Positions 12,223 through 26,239 of a stretch of DNA of 64,000 bases are shown piece by piece. Where the stretch lies: positions 1-64,000 of the forward strand of contig JABUQX010014034.1 of assembly GCA_015478945.1 (NCBI GenBank), written 5' to 3'. Made by a program: the position numbers and the translations under genes. The notes under the pieces were generated by a model. The model did no database searches and was not told the DNA's origin. It saw only the letters and a program-made list of their open reading frames with translations. How positions within the stretch are numbered: the first letter of the stretch is position 1; the number at the start of each line of letters is the position of its first letter. The stretch is from Trachelipus rathkii (taxonomy: Eukaryota > Arthropoda > Malacostraca > Isopoda > Trachelipodidae).

Positions 12223-12756
12223 ATATTAATTTAAATATATGTTTGTGATTTATATTAATATATATATTAAATGAGATATCACAGACTATATCACATAACC
12301 TTATTTTTTTATATTAAACATTATTATATTATACATTATATATATATTATTACTAACTATACTGTAATTACGTGTATATTATATTATATTATATATTATA
12401 CGCATATATATATAATGATTCAAAGAAAAATAATTTAAAACCAATATTCTAAATTTATGCATATATAAACTACTTAAATTTTCTTACAAAATCCCTACCT
12501 TATCTGCCATGATACTCTACTCATATATATATAACTATAAATCACATTTCTCTCTATACTTAGCTAAGATATAGATATATATAACATCTTTACCATTACT
12601 TATATAATATAAGACTAATATCACTAAATTACCTAACTTATATTTATTTATCTATTCTCAGAGTCTTATATATATATATATATATATATATATACTACAG
12701 ACCGACAACTTGGATTCCCTCTAAATCATTAATATAATACTCAATATATATATATA

Positions 12757-12790
<34 letters not shown>

Positions 12791-12850
12791 TTATATACAA
12801 TAATAAATAAATATATATGTATTATATATATATATATTATATATATATTA
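11965..12850. repeat. TA-rich block
   Basis: Repeated imperfect TA arrays, cleanest at 11,966-11,990, 12,190-12,220, 12,665-12,695 and 12,745-12,790, with AT-rich unique sequence between. No coding signal. Confidence 0.88.
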
Positions 12851-13240
12851 GATTCTAAAGTGATTGTTTTCGGAGACGCTTTCATCATCACAGAATGGTT
12901 TAAGAGAACTACACAGAACGTGCGAACTTCTGTATAGAATCAAAAGCCCGGGCCTAATTTCCTGAGAGTGTTCCTCCTAAACGAAAAGCAAGCCTTTGAT
13001 GCTTTGAGTAAATGACCTCACCGAGCAAGCTCTTCAATATCCTCAATTCTTCTTCACAAGCCTTGCCTTAAAACCAGAGGGAATGGGGGAATGGAACATG
13101 CCATTCACCAATTAAAATTCTCCATACGACTAATCATTCACGACCTTCCTCACAACCGGGTGGGATCCCACAGATGTCTTGATCATGGAGAAGGTCTCGT
13201 CATGTCAAAAAAATAATTTTTTTTGTGGTATCTATTTGAA
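12851..13240. other. Higher-GC island between AT blocks
   Basis: About 350 bases clearly less AT-rich than either side, from GTGATTGTTTTCGGAGACGC to GGAGAAGGTCTCGTCATG, followed by AT-rich sequence with TTTT/AAAA inverted runs. One plus frame has few stops (VIVFGDAFIITEWFKRTTQ and onward), but I cannot match it to a family. A mobile-element fragment or exon remnant is possible. Confidence 0.3.
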
Positions 13241-13429
13241 TAAAATAATGAAAATTATTTTTTCTATTTAATGGTATGCTAGAAGTAGTCATACATTAAA
13301 CACTATCTACTGAATAACTACTACCCTATACCAACATACTACTACTTTTCAAACTACTTTAAATCTACTATTCTCAAACTAATTACTATATAACTGACTC
13401 TTACTCACTCACTCACTATAAACTAAATA

Positions 13430-13535
13430 TCAATAATAATAATTAATAAAAATAATAATAATAAATCTTATTTCAATTTATAATAACATTAATAATAATC
13501 AATAATAAATACAATTATAAATAAATAATAATAAT
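13430..13535 (+). repeat. (AAT)n-rich tract
   Basis: Imperfect AAT trinucleotides with AAATA variants. Short and low complexity. Confidence 0.8.
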
Positions 13536-13751
13536 ATAAAAAATTTTATATTTTTATATGTCTGCAATACGGAAACCTTTATTCTTCCTACGATATTAAG
13601 ACGTAGTTTTGCTAGTTTTGGTGGATGATATTCCGTATCAATCTGTCCGATAAACTAAATTGTAAAGAATTTTACAATTAATTAATCAAAATTGCAAAGG
13701 TTATTGATTGCTCGTGAGAAGTGGATATCACAACCCTCATATATATATAAA

Positions 13752-13781
<30 letters not shown>
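13752..13781. repeat. T(23)A(7) homopolymer junction
   Basis: A 23-base T run is directly followed by seven A's. Such runs can form a small hairpin and are prone to slippage. The T run could be the reverse-strand tail of a retroposon, but no element body is recognisable next to it. Confidence 0.8.
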
Positions 13782-13782
<1 letters not shown>

Positions 13783-13861
13783 ACGTATTCCATATTGATT
13801 AAGTTTTATTTTTATCCTGATAAGGTGAAACCTTTATTTATCTTACTGCCTACATACTTCT

Positions 13862-14022
13862 TTACATAATACATACATACAAAAATACATACATAAATGC
13901 GTTCATACATACATACATACCATTACATAACATCAAACATACATACATACCATACATACATACATAATACATACATACATACATACATACATACATACAT
14001 ACATACATACAAACATAAAAAT
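13862..14022 (+). repeat. (ACAT)n tetranucleotide microsatellite
   Basis: About 160 bases of the tetramer ACAT/CATA. It is cleanest at 13,967-14,008 and carries sparse interruptions (AAAATACAT, CATTACATAACATCAAACAT). Confidence 0.93.
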
Positions 14023-14059
14023 AAACATCAACTACTCTAAATTATTAATTTCTTAAAAG

Positions 14060-14252
14060 AATTATATATATATATATATATAATATATATCTTTATAATA
14101 ATATATATATATATATATATATAATATTTATATATATATATTATATATATATTATATATATATATAATATAAATAATATATATATAATAATATATAATAT
14201 ATATATATATATATAACATATATACTATATATATATATAACAAATATATATG

Positions 14253-14286
<34 letters not shown>

Positions 14287-14600
14287 ATTAATATATATAT
14301 AATATATAATATACAACTATTACTTCACTACTAATAAATAATTAATACGTATAATATATATATATATTATCATTATATATATATATATAGTATATTCCTA
14401 TTTAATTATAAATATCGAATTATCATTATAATATATAATCTTAACATTAATATATAATAGTATTATATTATTATATATATATATAATATAATATACTATA
14501 AGGTTACTACTACTAGTATATATATATATACTAGCCAGTCATCATATTAACTATATATATATATATATACTAAGATTGTCATATTTTATATATATATAAT
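14060..14600. repeat. (TA)n block
   Basis: Long, phase-slipping TA array giving a spurious 68-codon Tyr/Ile frame on the minus strand. Unique islands appear near 14,310-14,350 and 14,490-14,510. Confidence 0.92.
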
Positions 14601-14809
14601 ATACTGAAAACTACATTGAATCTTATCATATGAAGCTTACGTCCAGTCACGCACGAAGTCACTATATACTCAAACGTACTATAATTAATTGTCACTTAAT
14701 AAATATACTGTAATAATTATATCAATATATAATATTATAACAATCTTAAGAGAATACTATAATATTTATATATATACTATATACTCATTATATAAGTCAA
14801 TAATGAGTA

Positions 14810-15000
14810 AACTCTATAGCTTTCAACATCTACGGATTCCCTGAAGACGGAATATCTGTTTCTGGCGCGTATTCCACATACTATTCGCGGTACGAGTCCT
14901 CTAGCCTTACTCTTCTTCAGCAGCTTACTCCAATTTGGGTCTGGATTCTTACGTCAAGAAAGGCTATGTAGATAAAATAGTCCACAAATATTTTTTTGGT
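14810..15000. other. Higher-GC island, unassigned
   Basis: A plus frame without stops runs about 55 codons (SIAFNIYGFPEDGISVSGAY and onward). It has no start codon in context and no recognised domain. Surrounding DNA is AT-rich. It may be a transposon fragment. Confidence 0.25.
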
Positions 15001-15109
15001 TTATTAAATATAATGAATATTCGTCTAAAATGACTTATCCACACATGCTGTATTTGAGTAATCTTCTTAAAAATCTTGTTAAAGAATTGAAAATAGATTA
15101 TTCCTACAT

Positions 15110-15660
15110 TATATAATCACTAACCATATATAACTCTATATGCTAATATTATATTATCCCGTTATTACCTCATTATTTCTCATTATATATATAATATATA
15201 TATAATATATATATATCCCACATATATTTATACCCTAATATATATTAATTTTAAACTCAGGTATTGATAATATACTAATATAATATATATATTATATATT
15301 TTATAATAACTTGTTCCAGCTGCTTCATATATATTATATATATATGACATCTAAACATAACTATTATATCACAATATATACTATATATATAATATACTGA
15401 TATATTACATATATATAACAGTCCGTGAGGGGTGAAATATATATTATATATAGTTACTACTCCAAATATCATATTTATAACATATAACTATGTTTCATAA
15501 ACCAATTAAATATATATATATATATAATATATATATACTTTTAACTCACTTATTATACACTTGATCAATTACTACTACTACAGCTACCAACGTTATTACT
15601 ATTATATGATATACATAATATAATATATATAATGTACCTATATTATTATATATATATAAA
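15110..15660. repeat. AT-rich block with (TA)n tracts
   Basis: TA arrays near 15,185-15,215, 15,280-15,300, 15,375-15,395, 15,510-15,535 and 15,615-15,655. The 65-codon minus frame across it is Tyr/Ile-rich and not a gene. Confidence 0.85.
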
Positions 15661-16800
15661 GTAAGATTTAAACAAACTTCAAAGTAAGCATGCATCAAGC
15701 GTACCTTGTGTAGGTACATAGAGACTCATAAGTGATAATTAATTTGATATTGATCTTGTTAGCCCGTTTCAAAATGATAACCTATACCAGCTTTTCTGAA
15801 CAATTTCAATCTTTCAATCTCATCTTCATAATCTAGGAACATGTCTTTTTTGTCATTGTCAAGTATTTTTTAGCTTTTTATATCACTCTTCCTCGTCAAA
15901 TTAACAAAATCTATGAATCTTTCCATATGAATTATTCTTTTCTCTTTGAAGGCCAGGAAAAAACACTTCAAGAAAACAAATAATTTTAGATCTAATCTCA
16001 ACACACATTTGGCCCCATCAATATGGGCGATAGTATAACCTAACGTAATACATATTTATTCATAACAATAATTTGCTTCCGAATTTAAGTGTGTACTATA
16101 TCACATCTTAAGTAGCAAAAGTTCAAAGTAGCAAGTGATAGCCGAAATACTGATAAAAACCTGGTTAAATACCGTTAGGCACACAATTATTTCTTTCTTC
16201 ATCTACATTTTAATAGTCATATCGCAATCTTTCATTTTTTTCGATTCCCATTTTCTTTGAAGCAACTGGCTCTCCTGCCTCTTGAATTTCAACTGGTCTT
16301 AACTATTAACATCCATGCGAAATCTTAAGACAAATTTAATAATCTCGCTAAAATCATAATTCTTTGTTCTGTTTCATCTATTGGGACTTTTTTCTTCCCA
16401 GACGTCCATCGTGAACCTTTTGAATATTAGGATTTTTCTATTTAGTCACACTTGCAAGTAACAGGTTAGTACAGGTTTCTGGGCTCTTGATAATCTACTT
16501 CAAAATTCATATGTACTGCTTTTTATCTCCCTGCTGTACTGACTAAACTAAATTATTAGAATTCGCTGCACAAATAGAGTTCTTCCTCTCCTTCAGTCTT
16601 ATTTTTAAGAAAACGGGTTTGAATAAGTTATATTACATTACCATCAATACTGAAATACCTGGCCTAGTAAGTCTCCAACACAACTATCTCACAATCCCGT
16701 ACGTAATATGAACACCCAAATCTTATGTAATATATATACATGAACATAATACGAACATTTCTCATATGTCTTTATAAGGTCAGTAATGAAGAAATACTGC
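15661..16800. other. Moderate-complexity block without microsatellites
   Basis: About 1.1 kb of AT-biased but non-repetitive sequence. Minus-strand translation gives several short open stretches (for example QLKFKRQESQLLQRKWESK, about 16,240-16,300) separated by stops and frame changes. This could be a decayed retroelement ORF, but I cannot assign a family. Confidence 0.35.
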
Positions 16801-16814
16801 GCGTTTCTAAAATT

Positions 16815-17050
16815 TTAAAGTAATAAATAATATAATATAATAATAAATTATAAATAATTTATAATAAATAATATAATTAAATAATAAATAATATATTAAA
16901 TTAATATAAATTAATAATAAAATAAATATTAATAAATATAAATTAAAATCTATAAGACTATTTATGTGAATATATTATATAATTTCCAATTAAATGTAAA
17001 TATATAAAATATAAAAATAATAAAGTATTAAGATATTATTCATATAAAAA
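16815..17050 (+). repeat. (AAT)n / AATATA-rich tract
   Basis: AATAAT, TAAATAAT and AATATTAAT units with poor phase. Low complexity and no coding. Confidence 0.8.
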
Positions 17051-17059
17051 GGATATAAC

Positions 17060-20000
17060 TCCCGCGGTCCCCGTAAATAACTAGTTCATTACCCCCTATT
17101 GATGACATACGCATAATGGAACACCAGTGAAATATTTAATATATCATAAGTGGCTCTTAACGGTACTTAAAATGTAGACTGACAATATATATAAGACTAT
17201 CAAAGTAAGGAAGGATAATAATGAATTCCTAACAATCAGCTCACTGCCCGTAATATAAATATAATCTACTTAATGTGAGCAATGAACTTTCAAGCGCGAG
17301 TACCTTATCGTAACAGCTCGGTGACAGTAACTCTTATGATTCAGAAAACGTAGATATCCTAATTAGTCTGACTTCTATGGAGAATTAAACGGATATAAAT
17401 TAAGTGAATCTGGAAAACTACTATTATTATAAGAATTCTTATTATAAGGTAGTGTTAAACATGCCACTTATTATAAGATATATAGATATGTATCACTTAA
17501 ACTTAGAGAGCGAATTGAGCGTATTAATGAGCGAGGAGGCACATGGAGCCATGCCCCCCTCCTCGATAATAATCTCACTGTACAATTCTTGAAGAATAGG
17601 CAAGCTGAAGAAAAATTTTATATGTGAGTATGTATGAATCGTGTAGAAATTGGCTATAGAAGGAGCTGAAGTAAGTTAATTAATTTTAGATAGATGTGAA
17701 GTGTTGCGTCGCTGTGATGGATCAAATGCTTGCAGGGGCAGTAAGTCCATGGTAGTCTATAATGATCAGAAGATAAGCTAACTTGAGAAAACGAACAGTG
17801 AGCTATTGAATTATGCCCAACATTAGCATTAATAATTGAGGCATTATAGTTCTTAAGCATGCGAATAGTGGATAAGGCGCATGATTATGACTGCATGAGA
17901 GTACTGCAAAGCGTGAGATCAAAATAGAAAATTGCTTCTTTAAGGTATAGCGCGAGACAGATCTCCAAAAATTACCAGACTCCTAAACTATCCTAGCGTA
18001 TCACCCAACAGAGATCTTCTACCAATGTATAATCGTAACAACCCATTATTTACTAGACATGTGTGTCGCATGCGACATTAATTAATATTTAATATTACTA
18101 AGATAATTAGGCGACGGGTAGGATAGATTTGAATATATGTTATCTAGGGCTGAGCCGCACAATGAATCTAAATAAACGGAACGCCGGTAATAAATAATTA
18201 ATATTAGGAGAAATGTACTCATAAACAAGCAATATGCCTAAGTCACACAATATATCAACTGTGGCACCTATCGAAAAGAGAGACTCGAAAGTACCGAAAG
18301 AAATATATCGTATGCATTATAGGTAATAGGACAACTGATGATATGGGGATGTTATGGAGAAGAAGTGTGGACAGATGTGCATCAGCGACAAGGTCGCCTG
18401 CAGAAAAGCGCCCAATAGATAGGACTAGGTTGTCTTGTGGTAGGCAGATCGCCCGAAGTATCGCTACCGAACTGCTCTAGATTGAATTGAGATTATACAT
18501 CTTATGGTATTTATTATACGCTAGAGTAGGGTAAAATGTAATGAGCGACATGGACATACTTACTAGCTTCAGTAGAAGGAGAATGCATTTCACCAACAAT
18601 AATGGGAGACTTCTGAAGAAGGTATCCTAGAGAGAAAAACTAATTGAGTATGGAGATAGCGAAGATTGAGTGGCTTGTTTGATTTTGTAATCTGTAGCCC
18701 CAGATCCATAGACAACTGAACATCTCACATCCCGAAATAAAATAGTGAAAAGAACACTGAGATGTTAGTCTTCTTGCACTACACAGGAGAGTTCACGAGT
18801 CCCTTTCCTACAACCTCGCTAATGTATACAGTGCCCGATTCATCATTAAGAAGATTAGCGCTATAAAAAAGAATATTTAGTAATTTTTCATATAATTCTT
18901 TCCCAACTGGCTCAGAACAATTAATTCGATAGTCCTCTATATAACCATAACTTTCTTATAAATATAATGTAGATATATAGAACTAAACATGATATGAGAT
19001 CTTACCGAAAAAGGCTTCATCATATTAATAGGTTAAGAATAAAGGTGATCCGGGGAAGTGGGATGTCCATTGGGGATGCGGATCATAGGAACCTTTGCGT
19101 GGCGTAATCGTAGAGTCTTATCAGCAGTACATATGAATAGATGTAAAAAGTAGGTTAACTCTAGTAGCTAAAGAGTAGTGATATTAATATCATTAATTAA
19201 TCTATATCTATTAGTTTGGATATACAAGCAGATAATATAATAGCAATAGCATGACTATACAGAGTGGGAGGATAATGATGGTATATTATCAAGTTAACTA
19301 AATACATATAACTTCATAAGTATATAATAAGAACATCTATTGAGTATAACGCCCGAAGAAAAATCCTGAAATACGCGACATGACTATAATATAAGAAATT
19401 TATAATATGTACATCTAGTGAAATTCATAATGTAGTACTACACAGATAAAGAAGAAATTAATAACTAGTAGTAAATAATAATGGTCAACGAAGAAACAAT
19501 TAGAAGTAACTATCTCAGGTGCAGTATGTCATATAAGAATCCATATATATATGAGTGTCAATTAATCATAAGTTATGAGATACATAAGTAGACAATATTC
19601 CTACAATTGTATATGAATAGTTAAAGTAATAATCTATATCTGTATAGTATAGAGAGGGTATAATTACATTAACTATATAGCATACGAGCTGATACGTAGC
19701 AATTAGCGATCGCAATCCTCATAGATAAGCATCATTAGATTCTACATACGATCTCCATATACGTGAAATCGACACGTTATTACTGGCGCTGAGACAGTAA
19801 GGGGTGACACGAATAATAATCATAATAGAAAAGGAGAGCACATTCTAAGAATGGAAGGAACCAACTATAACAAGGCAAATCATGGCCGAACATGGACTCG
19901 AGTAAAGTGTGAAACATAACCACCCATCGCCAACTCTAGCCTATGCTACAACCGCGAGACATGTCTTCTCACCGCAACTAGTCTCAACATAGGCAATCAC

Positions 20001-23000
20001 AAATTTGTGACTTGCGTCAAATAAAGGTATATATAACAACTACGTGCATAAATGGGGATGGGTCTAGCACGTAGTCGTGATCTAAGGAAGCCTAGAAAAG
20101 TGGAAAATTGAGATAAATTAGGATGGCAGAGAAGAATAAAAAGGGGGCAAAAAAGTATGGAGACGGAGCAGAAATGGGCAGGAGAGCGATATTTCGAGGC
20201 CCAAAAGGACAGGTACAAGAGCGAGAGATATGTGCGTGTAAGCCGAAGTGCCAGGTAAAAATAGTCTTAATTTATTAGAGATGGCACTGACCAGATGTCT
20301 TCTTGGAGTAATGGTAATATAAGCTAAAAGTAAACAAATTCATGTTCATATATATGCAACGACGACATTAGAAGACTAGAAAGAGTAGGTGTTAAAAGAT
20401 GAGCAAGGAGAAAAACGGATACGGCCATGCGTGATCGTTTTGTTGAGAAATATCACTCATCAGAATAGTGAAAGATATAGAATTAAATAATGATTGATAA
20501 GTCTAGATACCAATTATTAGTATTTTAATACACAAATCCTTCTGTGAAGTCGCACATTAATTATAGCCGAGACGTGCCCGAGATGAGACCGTATTGCGAA
20601 GACGTATTGCTGGCAATAACCTGAGGAGTAGAGTCAGTGTCGAATGAATAAGTGATATGAAGCCGAGCTGAGTAGAGTCACAGCACGAGCTAGCCGGGGA
20701 GGACGAGCACATGTAGTCTCCGACCTTCAGCAGGGAAGTCGATGGCGAGCCAGAGAGGAGCCGGTACCCCCGAGCTGAATATATGACGAGCGGGGGTGCA
20801 CCTTGAAGTTAAGTAACATATATAGTAATTAATAGGCTAATAATAAAAAGGGATAATGAAGAGAGATATAGGTAAAGCCCCAGGAGTGATAGGATGGATA
20901 CGTGATTAGCTTGATTATATGAGGTTTATATAGGTTAATAATGACTAGAGGTTGAGGTAAGTAGTGAGCTGTAAGAGGGAGTAAATATACATCTAAGTTT
21001 GATACTTTATTATAATCCATAATAATACATAGTAGATATTATGTACGAGTGAATGGGAAATATGATGTACTCAGAGAGAATGAGTTGGGTATATATAGCT
21101 AAATATAAGATATAGCAATATAAATAATATTAAATACCTAATATTAATAATATATTTAATATTAAAATGTTAAAGGACTTTAGGTATACTTTCTAATGAT
21201 GTATTATGTTATAAATAAATTATCTATATGAAGGGCATTAATTTTCAATAACTGAATATAGATTGGACTCAATCTGGAAGGAATATAGTAATACGAAAAT
21301 ATACGATATATTAAGAATAAAATATAATTAAGTAGAGTATTGTAGGTCTGAAATATGAAGAGAGTGATAGAGCCAGAGTTACTCTGAATCAAAGTAAGAA
21401 AAATGAGATAAAATAATAATATAAAGAAAACCGTACGGGTATTATATGACAATGAGGATAGAGAGTATAAACGATCGAGATCCTTTACTATTCAATCAAA
21501 CTAATAAGAAGAATGGTGTCTAACGGAAAGATGCTGGAATATGGCAAGAGTTATTTCTTTGTAGCGTTCATCGAACCTGCAAAATGACTGATCTATACTT
21601 ATATATATATATAATATATATACGGTTGCCAGGAAATAAAAAATAGCTTATTATGAATGAGAGGAAATTTATGGTAAGTTATCAGGTATAGGCTAATTAA
21701 TAAGGATTAAGACATAGGTCACACAAACAGATACTAAAGTATATTTAATACTGAGAAATTGCTAAGTATTATATGTTAATAGTTAAGAATCACTGAGTGC
21801 TAGATGAACGATAAATATATATATCAATAGATTGGATTATAATAGTGAAAAAACTAAGGTGAAGTTAAATTTGAAAGCAAGTATATGGATAGTCATGTTA
21901 TATTCATTATCTACCCACATGCTGATTTATTAATTTTTTTATATATATATTAGACCGTTATATGAGTAGTATAAAGGAAATATAGTAGGATGTAGTGGGG
22001 AGTACTGAAGTTATATAGGAGTATGATATGAGTAATGTAAATAAACTGAAGGCTGAATCATTAATATAATATGTGAAGCATATGATCTGTAGCATAAACC
22101 TCAGTATATTCTAGCTTCATAAACTCAATTATAGTTGAAATGATGAGGAACATTGAGACGGATGCGCCATAACGCTTGTGTATCTCTGATCGTGCAAGTG
22201 GTGTCTGTTGTGAGCAAGAGAATGTTTACGAAGCATAATTTGCGTTATTCTTATTTATTATATAACGTATATTGGGTAAATGTATACAAAGCAATATTTA
22301 ACTGCAACGCTCAGTGTCGTAGACTCAGAGTATGAGTGATGCCAACAGTTATCATGAATTTGCCAGACATAAGACAATAACCGCAGGAAAATTGCTGGAA
22401 CGAGTGATAAATTATACAATATATAAATAAATCATCTAATAATGTGGCAGGCGTTAGCGCAACGTTAAAGTTGCCGTGATGATAATGAGTCTACGTAATG
22501 CGTCTACATTATGATTTGAAGAGGGAGCCGTAGTAAGAGTGAATTCTTTAATCTTTACGCATTCCTTCGCATGTACATGGTTTTCGAAGCCGAACCTGAA
22601 CAACTTTATCCTTTACGCTTATTTATTTAAGAAATAACTACCTAATCTAAAGTTAAGGACAAAATACCCATGCAACTAAAATGTATTCATATCAGCGACC
22701 AATGTTACCGATTGATTTACGGAATCCAGCGGAGGAAGTAAGTCGAGCAGATGTTAATCCGCCTGAGTAAAAGAAGGTAAAAAATAAAGTTTACATCATA
22801 TTAATAACTATCGCATTATATATGTATCGTAATTCATTAGAGTGAAATAAAGCTAATTATTCAACTATTATCTAATTGTAAACCCCATTGTATATTAGAT
22901 AAAATAAATAAACATACATTCAAACATAAATAAATATACATTAATAATAATACTTCTATAAAATATAATAAGTCGTAAATCTATTATTTAATTGACCCCT

Positions 23001-25440
23001 ATTGTTGACAAGAACGGAATGACACCATAGGGAAACTTAATAATGAGACTAATATATAAACACACTTAGGACAAAATCTATAATCTAATAAGAGAATAAG
23101 ACACATAGAGTAAGCTGAAAGAGCATGAGAATATCATAACGGGTGATGAGATAATGATGATATACTTATTATAGAGAGTATAAATGCTTATTTCGAAGCA
23201 TAACTATCTTTAATTATAAAATATGATCCGGATAAAAAGAGCACAGCGTAGTGAAAACAGATAATAATAGTAACATAGAAGTATTAATTTAGAGTAAATA
23301 GATAATAAAATAGTAGGTAGAATAATTGTTATAATTACTATAGAATCATAAAATATTGATATGTGGTGAGATTGAGATGGGGACATCTGGAGAGGATGGA
23401 GCAGCACAGAATGCCGAAAAGAAGAAAGATGGGAATGGACACCGGAGGCAGAAGACCAAGGGGAAGAACGAAGAAGAGATGGTGCAAAGGTAAAGGAGAT
23501 AAAATAAAGCTTCTTTACTGAAATGAAGTCACTTACCAAATTAAGAATAATCTATGAGTAAATAAGTGAAGCTTCTAAAATAGATAGAGAGAAAATAGTT
23601 ATGCTAAGAAGCAAGCATGTATGTGAGAAAGACGGCTTTGCCGGTACTTAAGACAGGATGAAGTAATTCCTTCCTGGAGGAGGAAAAAGATAAAAGGAAA
23701 AAAGAAAAATAATAATAATTAATAGATAATAAAATATAATTAAATATAATAATAAATAATATTAATAATAATAATAATAATCAGATAGAAAGTAATTTCC
23801 ATGTATCTGGTCATCTGATTTTTAACTTGAGAAAAATAATAAGAGAAATGAATTAAAATACCTTCACGTATTGAGGAGGCCGGCGACTTCTGCCCAATCA
23901 TTTGTCAGGTTTTGACGTCCATTGTTTTGACCTTGTTCTTCGTCTAACCATGATTCCTTCTTTATTTCTCCACTCTGACTTTATAAGATAAACGTTTTCA
24001 AATCTAAATTCTTCTACAAATTTAAATAGAATTAATCAATGTAAGAGAATAGACATAAAGTTGGTCCCACTGTATCAGGAAAGATCTTTGATAAATGAAC
24101 CAAAGGGTTACTATAAGCTGCTATGCGAGATTTAGTATAATCAATACCTTATAAATAGAATGAAGTGAATTAACACCATAGAGAGAGACGTAAACTATAT
24201 AATATATCATAATGATATGATAGAGGGTCTATGAATATAATCTATTCTTTTAACTTCTACCTAATTGAAACAATAATATTCTAATTCAATCTCATCATAT
24301 CATATGATAATTCACCCTCTCTATTAAGATAAAACGAGGTCAACATATTATTAAAACATTACTTATTATTCCTTTATTTATTTTTCGTTAAATGTATTAT
24401 TTAATTACGTTCTTTCCCAACTCTTTCTGCATATACTAGCTAGAATTTATAATATAATCTATTACTGCATACAATAAGCCACTAATAATAACCTTCTTCA
24501 TTTCTCTAGACAATTTACGAGTACAGTAGTCACTTAACGTTCAACTGAGTGATATAACACACACAATCGCACAAATAAAATCATCGTATATACCTGAGAA
24601 CAACGCTCTGATAATTTACAGCCTCAAAGACATATTTAACAAGAGTAATATCTCGAGATAAGAATCAGCAAGTGTCTTGCAGAACTCCCACCAAGGAAAT
24701 ACTTAATAATCCATGGAGAGATATGCGTCTGTACCTGCCCCGCCATATCAACCGGTTTGGTATACTCAATATAAGTAATTCCCCCAATGAGTGTGAGCAA
24801 ACTAGTTGAATAATATTGTACATACAGTAATTTATATTACTCCATTGTAATTCGAAAACAACGTCTGTTTATAAAAATTTGGAAAATAAGCTATTCTGCT
24901 TTTAATCGCTAAATTTACATATATGAACATAACATATATCATTATATATAGGTATTAAATTTTCATGATTACAAATAACATTTGTTTCTTGATTAAATTT
25001 TATAAAATCTAATTAACTTATATATAAAGAGCTGAAGAACAGAAACTGAAAAAGGCATATAGCCGATATACTTCTTACCACTAAGCAGATCTTTAATGGA
25101 AGTTCATAAATAATATTGTCCTTTTATTGGAATACCTCTCTGGACTCTCTTTTCTTTCCCAGGCCATTGATTAAATCTGTGAATGCTAGAAAGGACAAAC
25201 GAGGAACAGTGAAGAAGTAACTACCTACAAAAATAATAGAGGAAATAAAACCCTATCTCACTTGATAACCAACATAGCCCAATCCAAATAATTACTGTAA
25301 TAAATATTATACTAACTCAGCTATTATACTGTATGTATAAATATATACCTGTATGCATATGATAAAAATATAAAATGTTTATATGTATTATATTTTACAT
25401 TTTCCCTTATCCTCATTTATATTTAATTTATTTATGATTG
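17060..25440. other. Long AT-rich stretch with no recognisable genes
   Basis: More than 8 kb with few microsatellites, stops in every frame at short intervals, and no protein, RNA-gene or transposon signature I can support. Minor structures: a perfect 14-base palindrome TGTCGCATGCGACA at 18,064-18,077, purine-rich segments (about 20,085-20,240 and 23,360-23,490), a higher-GC patch at 20,560-20,815, and an AAT tract at 23,710-23,785. The 109-codon minus frame at 23,210-23,539 is the complement of the purine-rich segment and looks like a repeat by-product. Confidence 0.55.
24178..24335. repeat. Small imperfect inverted repeat
   Basis: Sequence TAGAGAGAG-GTAA-TATATCATAATGATATGA near 24,180-24,225 is approximately complementary to TCATATCATATGATAATTCACCCTCTCTATTA at 24,289-24,320, with a loop of about 65 bases. 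Size and AT content would suit a small MITE, but no target-site duplication is evident. Confidence 0.4.
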
Positions 25441-26110
25441 TGCCTTATATATATTTATATAATATATATATATATATATATTAATATATATATTATTATA
25501 TATATATAATAAGTATATTATTTATATATATATTATACTATATATATATATTATAATATAATTATATATTATATAATTATAATTCATATAATATATATAT
25601 GAATTACTACTCTACCAATTCATAACCATATAAGATGTAATTATATATTTTATAACAATTATTTTATTTGGATTATTAGTATACTATATATATTTAACAT
25701 ATTTCTTGCTGTTATTGAATTAAATATTTTTTTTTACTTTATATTAAAAAGAAAAAACTTTTATTTTTATTATTCACTTTCTTATTATATTCTTTAGAAT
25801 TTAATTATTTATTATTTATTATTTTTATTAATTTTTAATATATTTTAATACTTTTTTAATTTATTAATTATCTATATTAATTTTTTATATTTAGTATGTT
25901 TATATTCTTTCAGTACCTTACATTATTTATTTTGCTTGAAGTTATTAATAAATTTTTAAATTTTTTTTTTATTATTATTTATAATTTGCATTATGTTTTT
26001 TTTTGTATCATTATTATTTTATTTTTAACCACTTAAATTATTTTAATATATTATTTTTTAATTTACTTTTTTGTTATTTTATTATTACTAAAAACATATA
26101 ACATTTAATA
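25440..26110. repeat. TA array followed by T-rich low-complexity DNA
   Basis: A TA block (25,445-25,610) passes into sequence dominated by TTTTTATT/ATTATT runs to about 26,100. No coding content. Confidence 0.85.
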
Positions 26111-26239
26111 CTATTATGCATATATATAATCTTATTAACTAAATATATAAAAAATAATGATATGATGCTAGTTGAATAATATACATGTATTATGACATAC
26201 ATTGATACATCTAATAGATAATATATATATATACTAATA

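Noticed and set aside
14037..14243. 68-codon Tyr/Ile-rich minus-strand ORF (and similar frames in other TA arrays)
   Set aside because: Pure translation of (TA)n repeats; no biological protein signal.
18064..18077. Perfect 14-bp palindrome TGTCGCATGCGACA as a regulator operator
   Set aside because: Isolated in non-coding eukaryotic DNA with no gene nearby; chance is sufficient in 64 kb.
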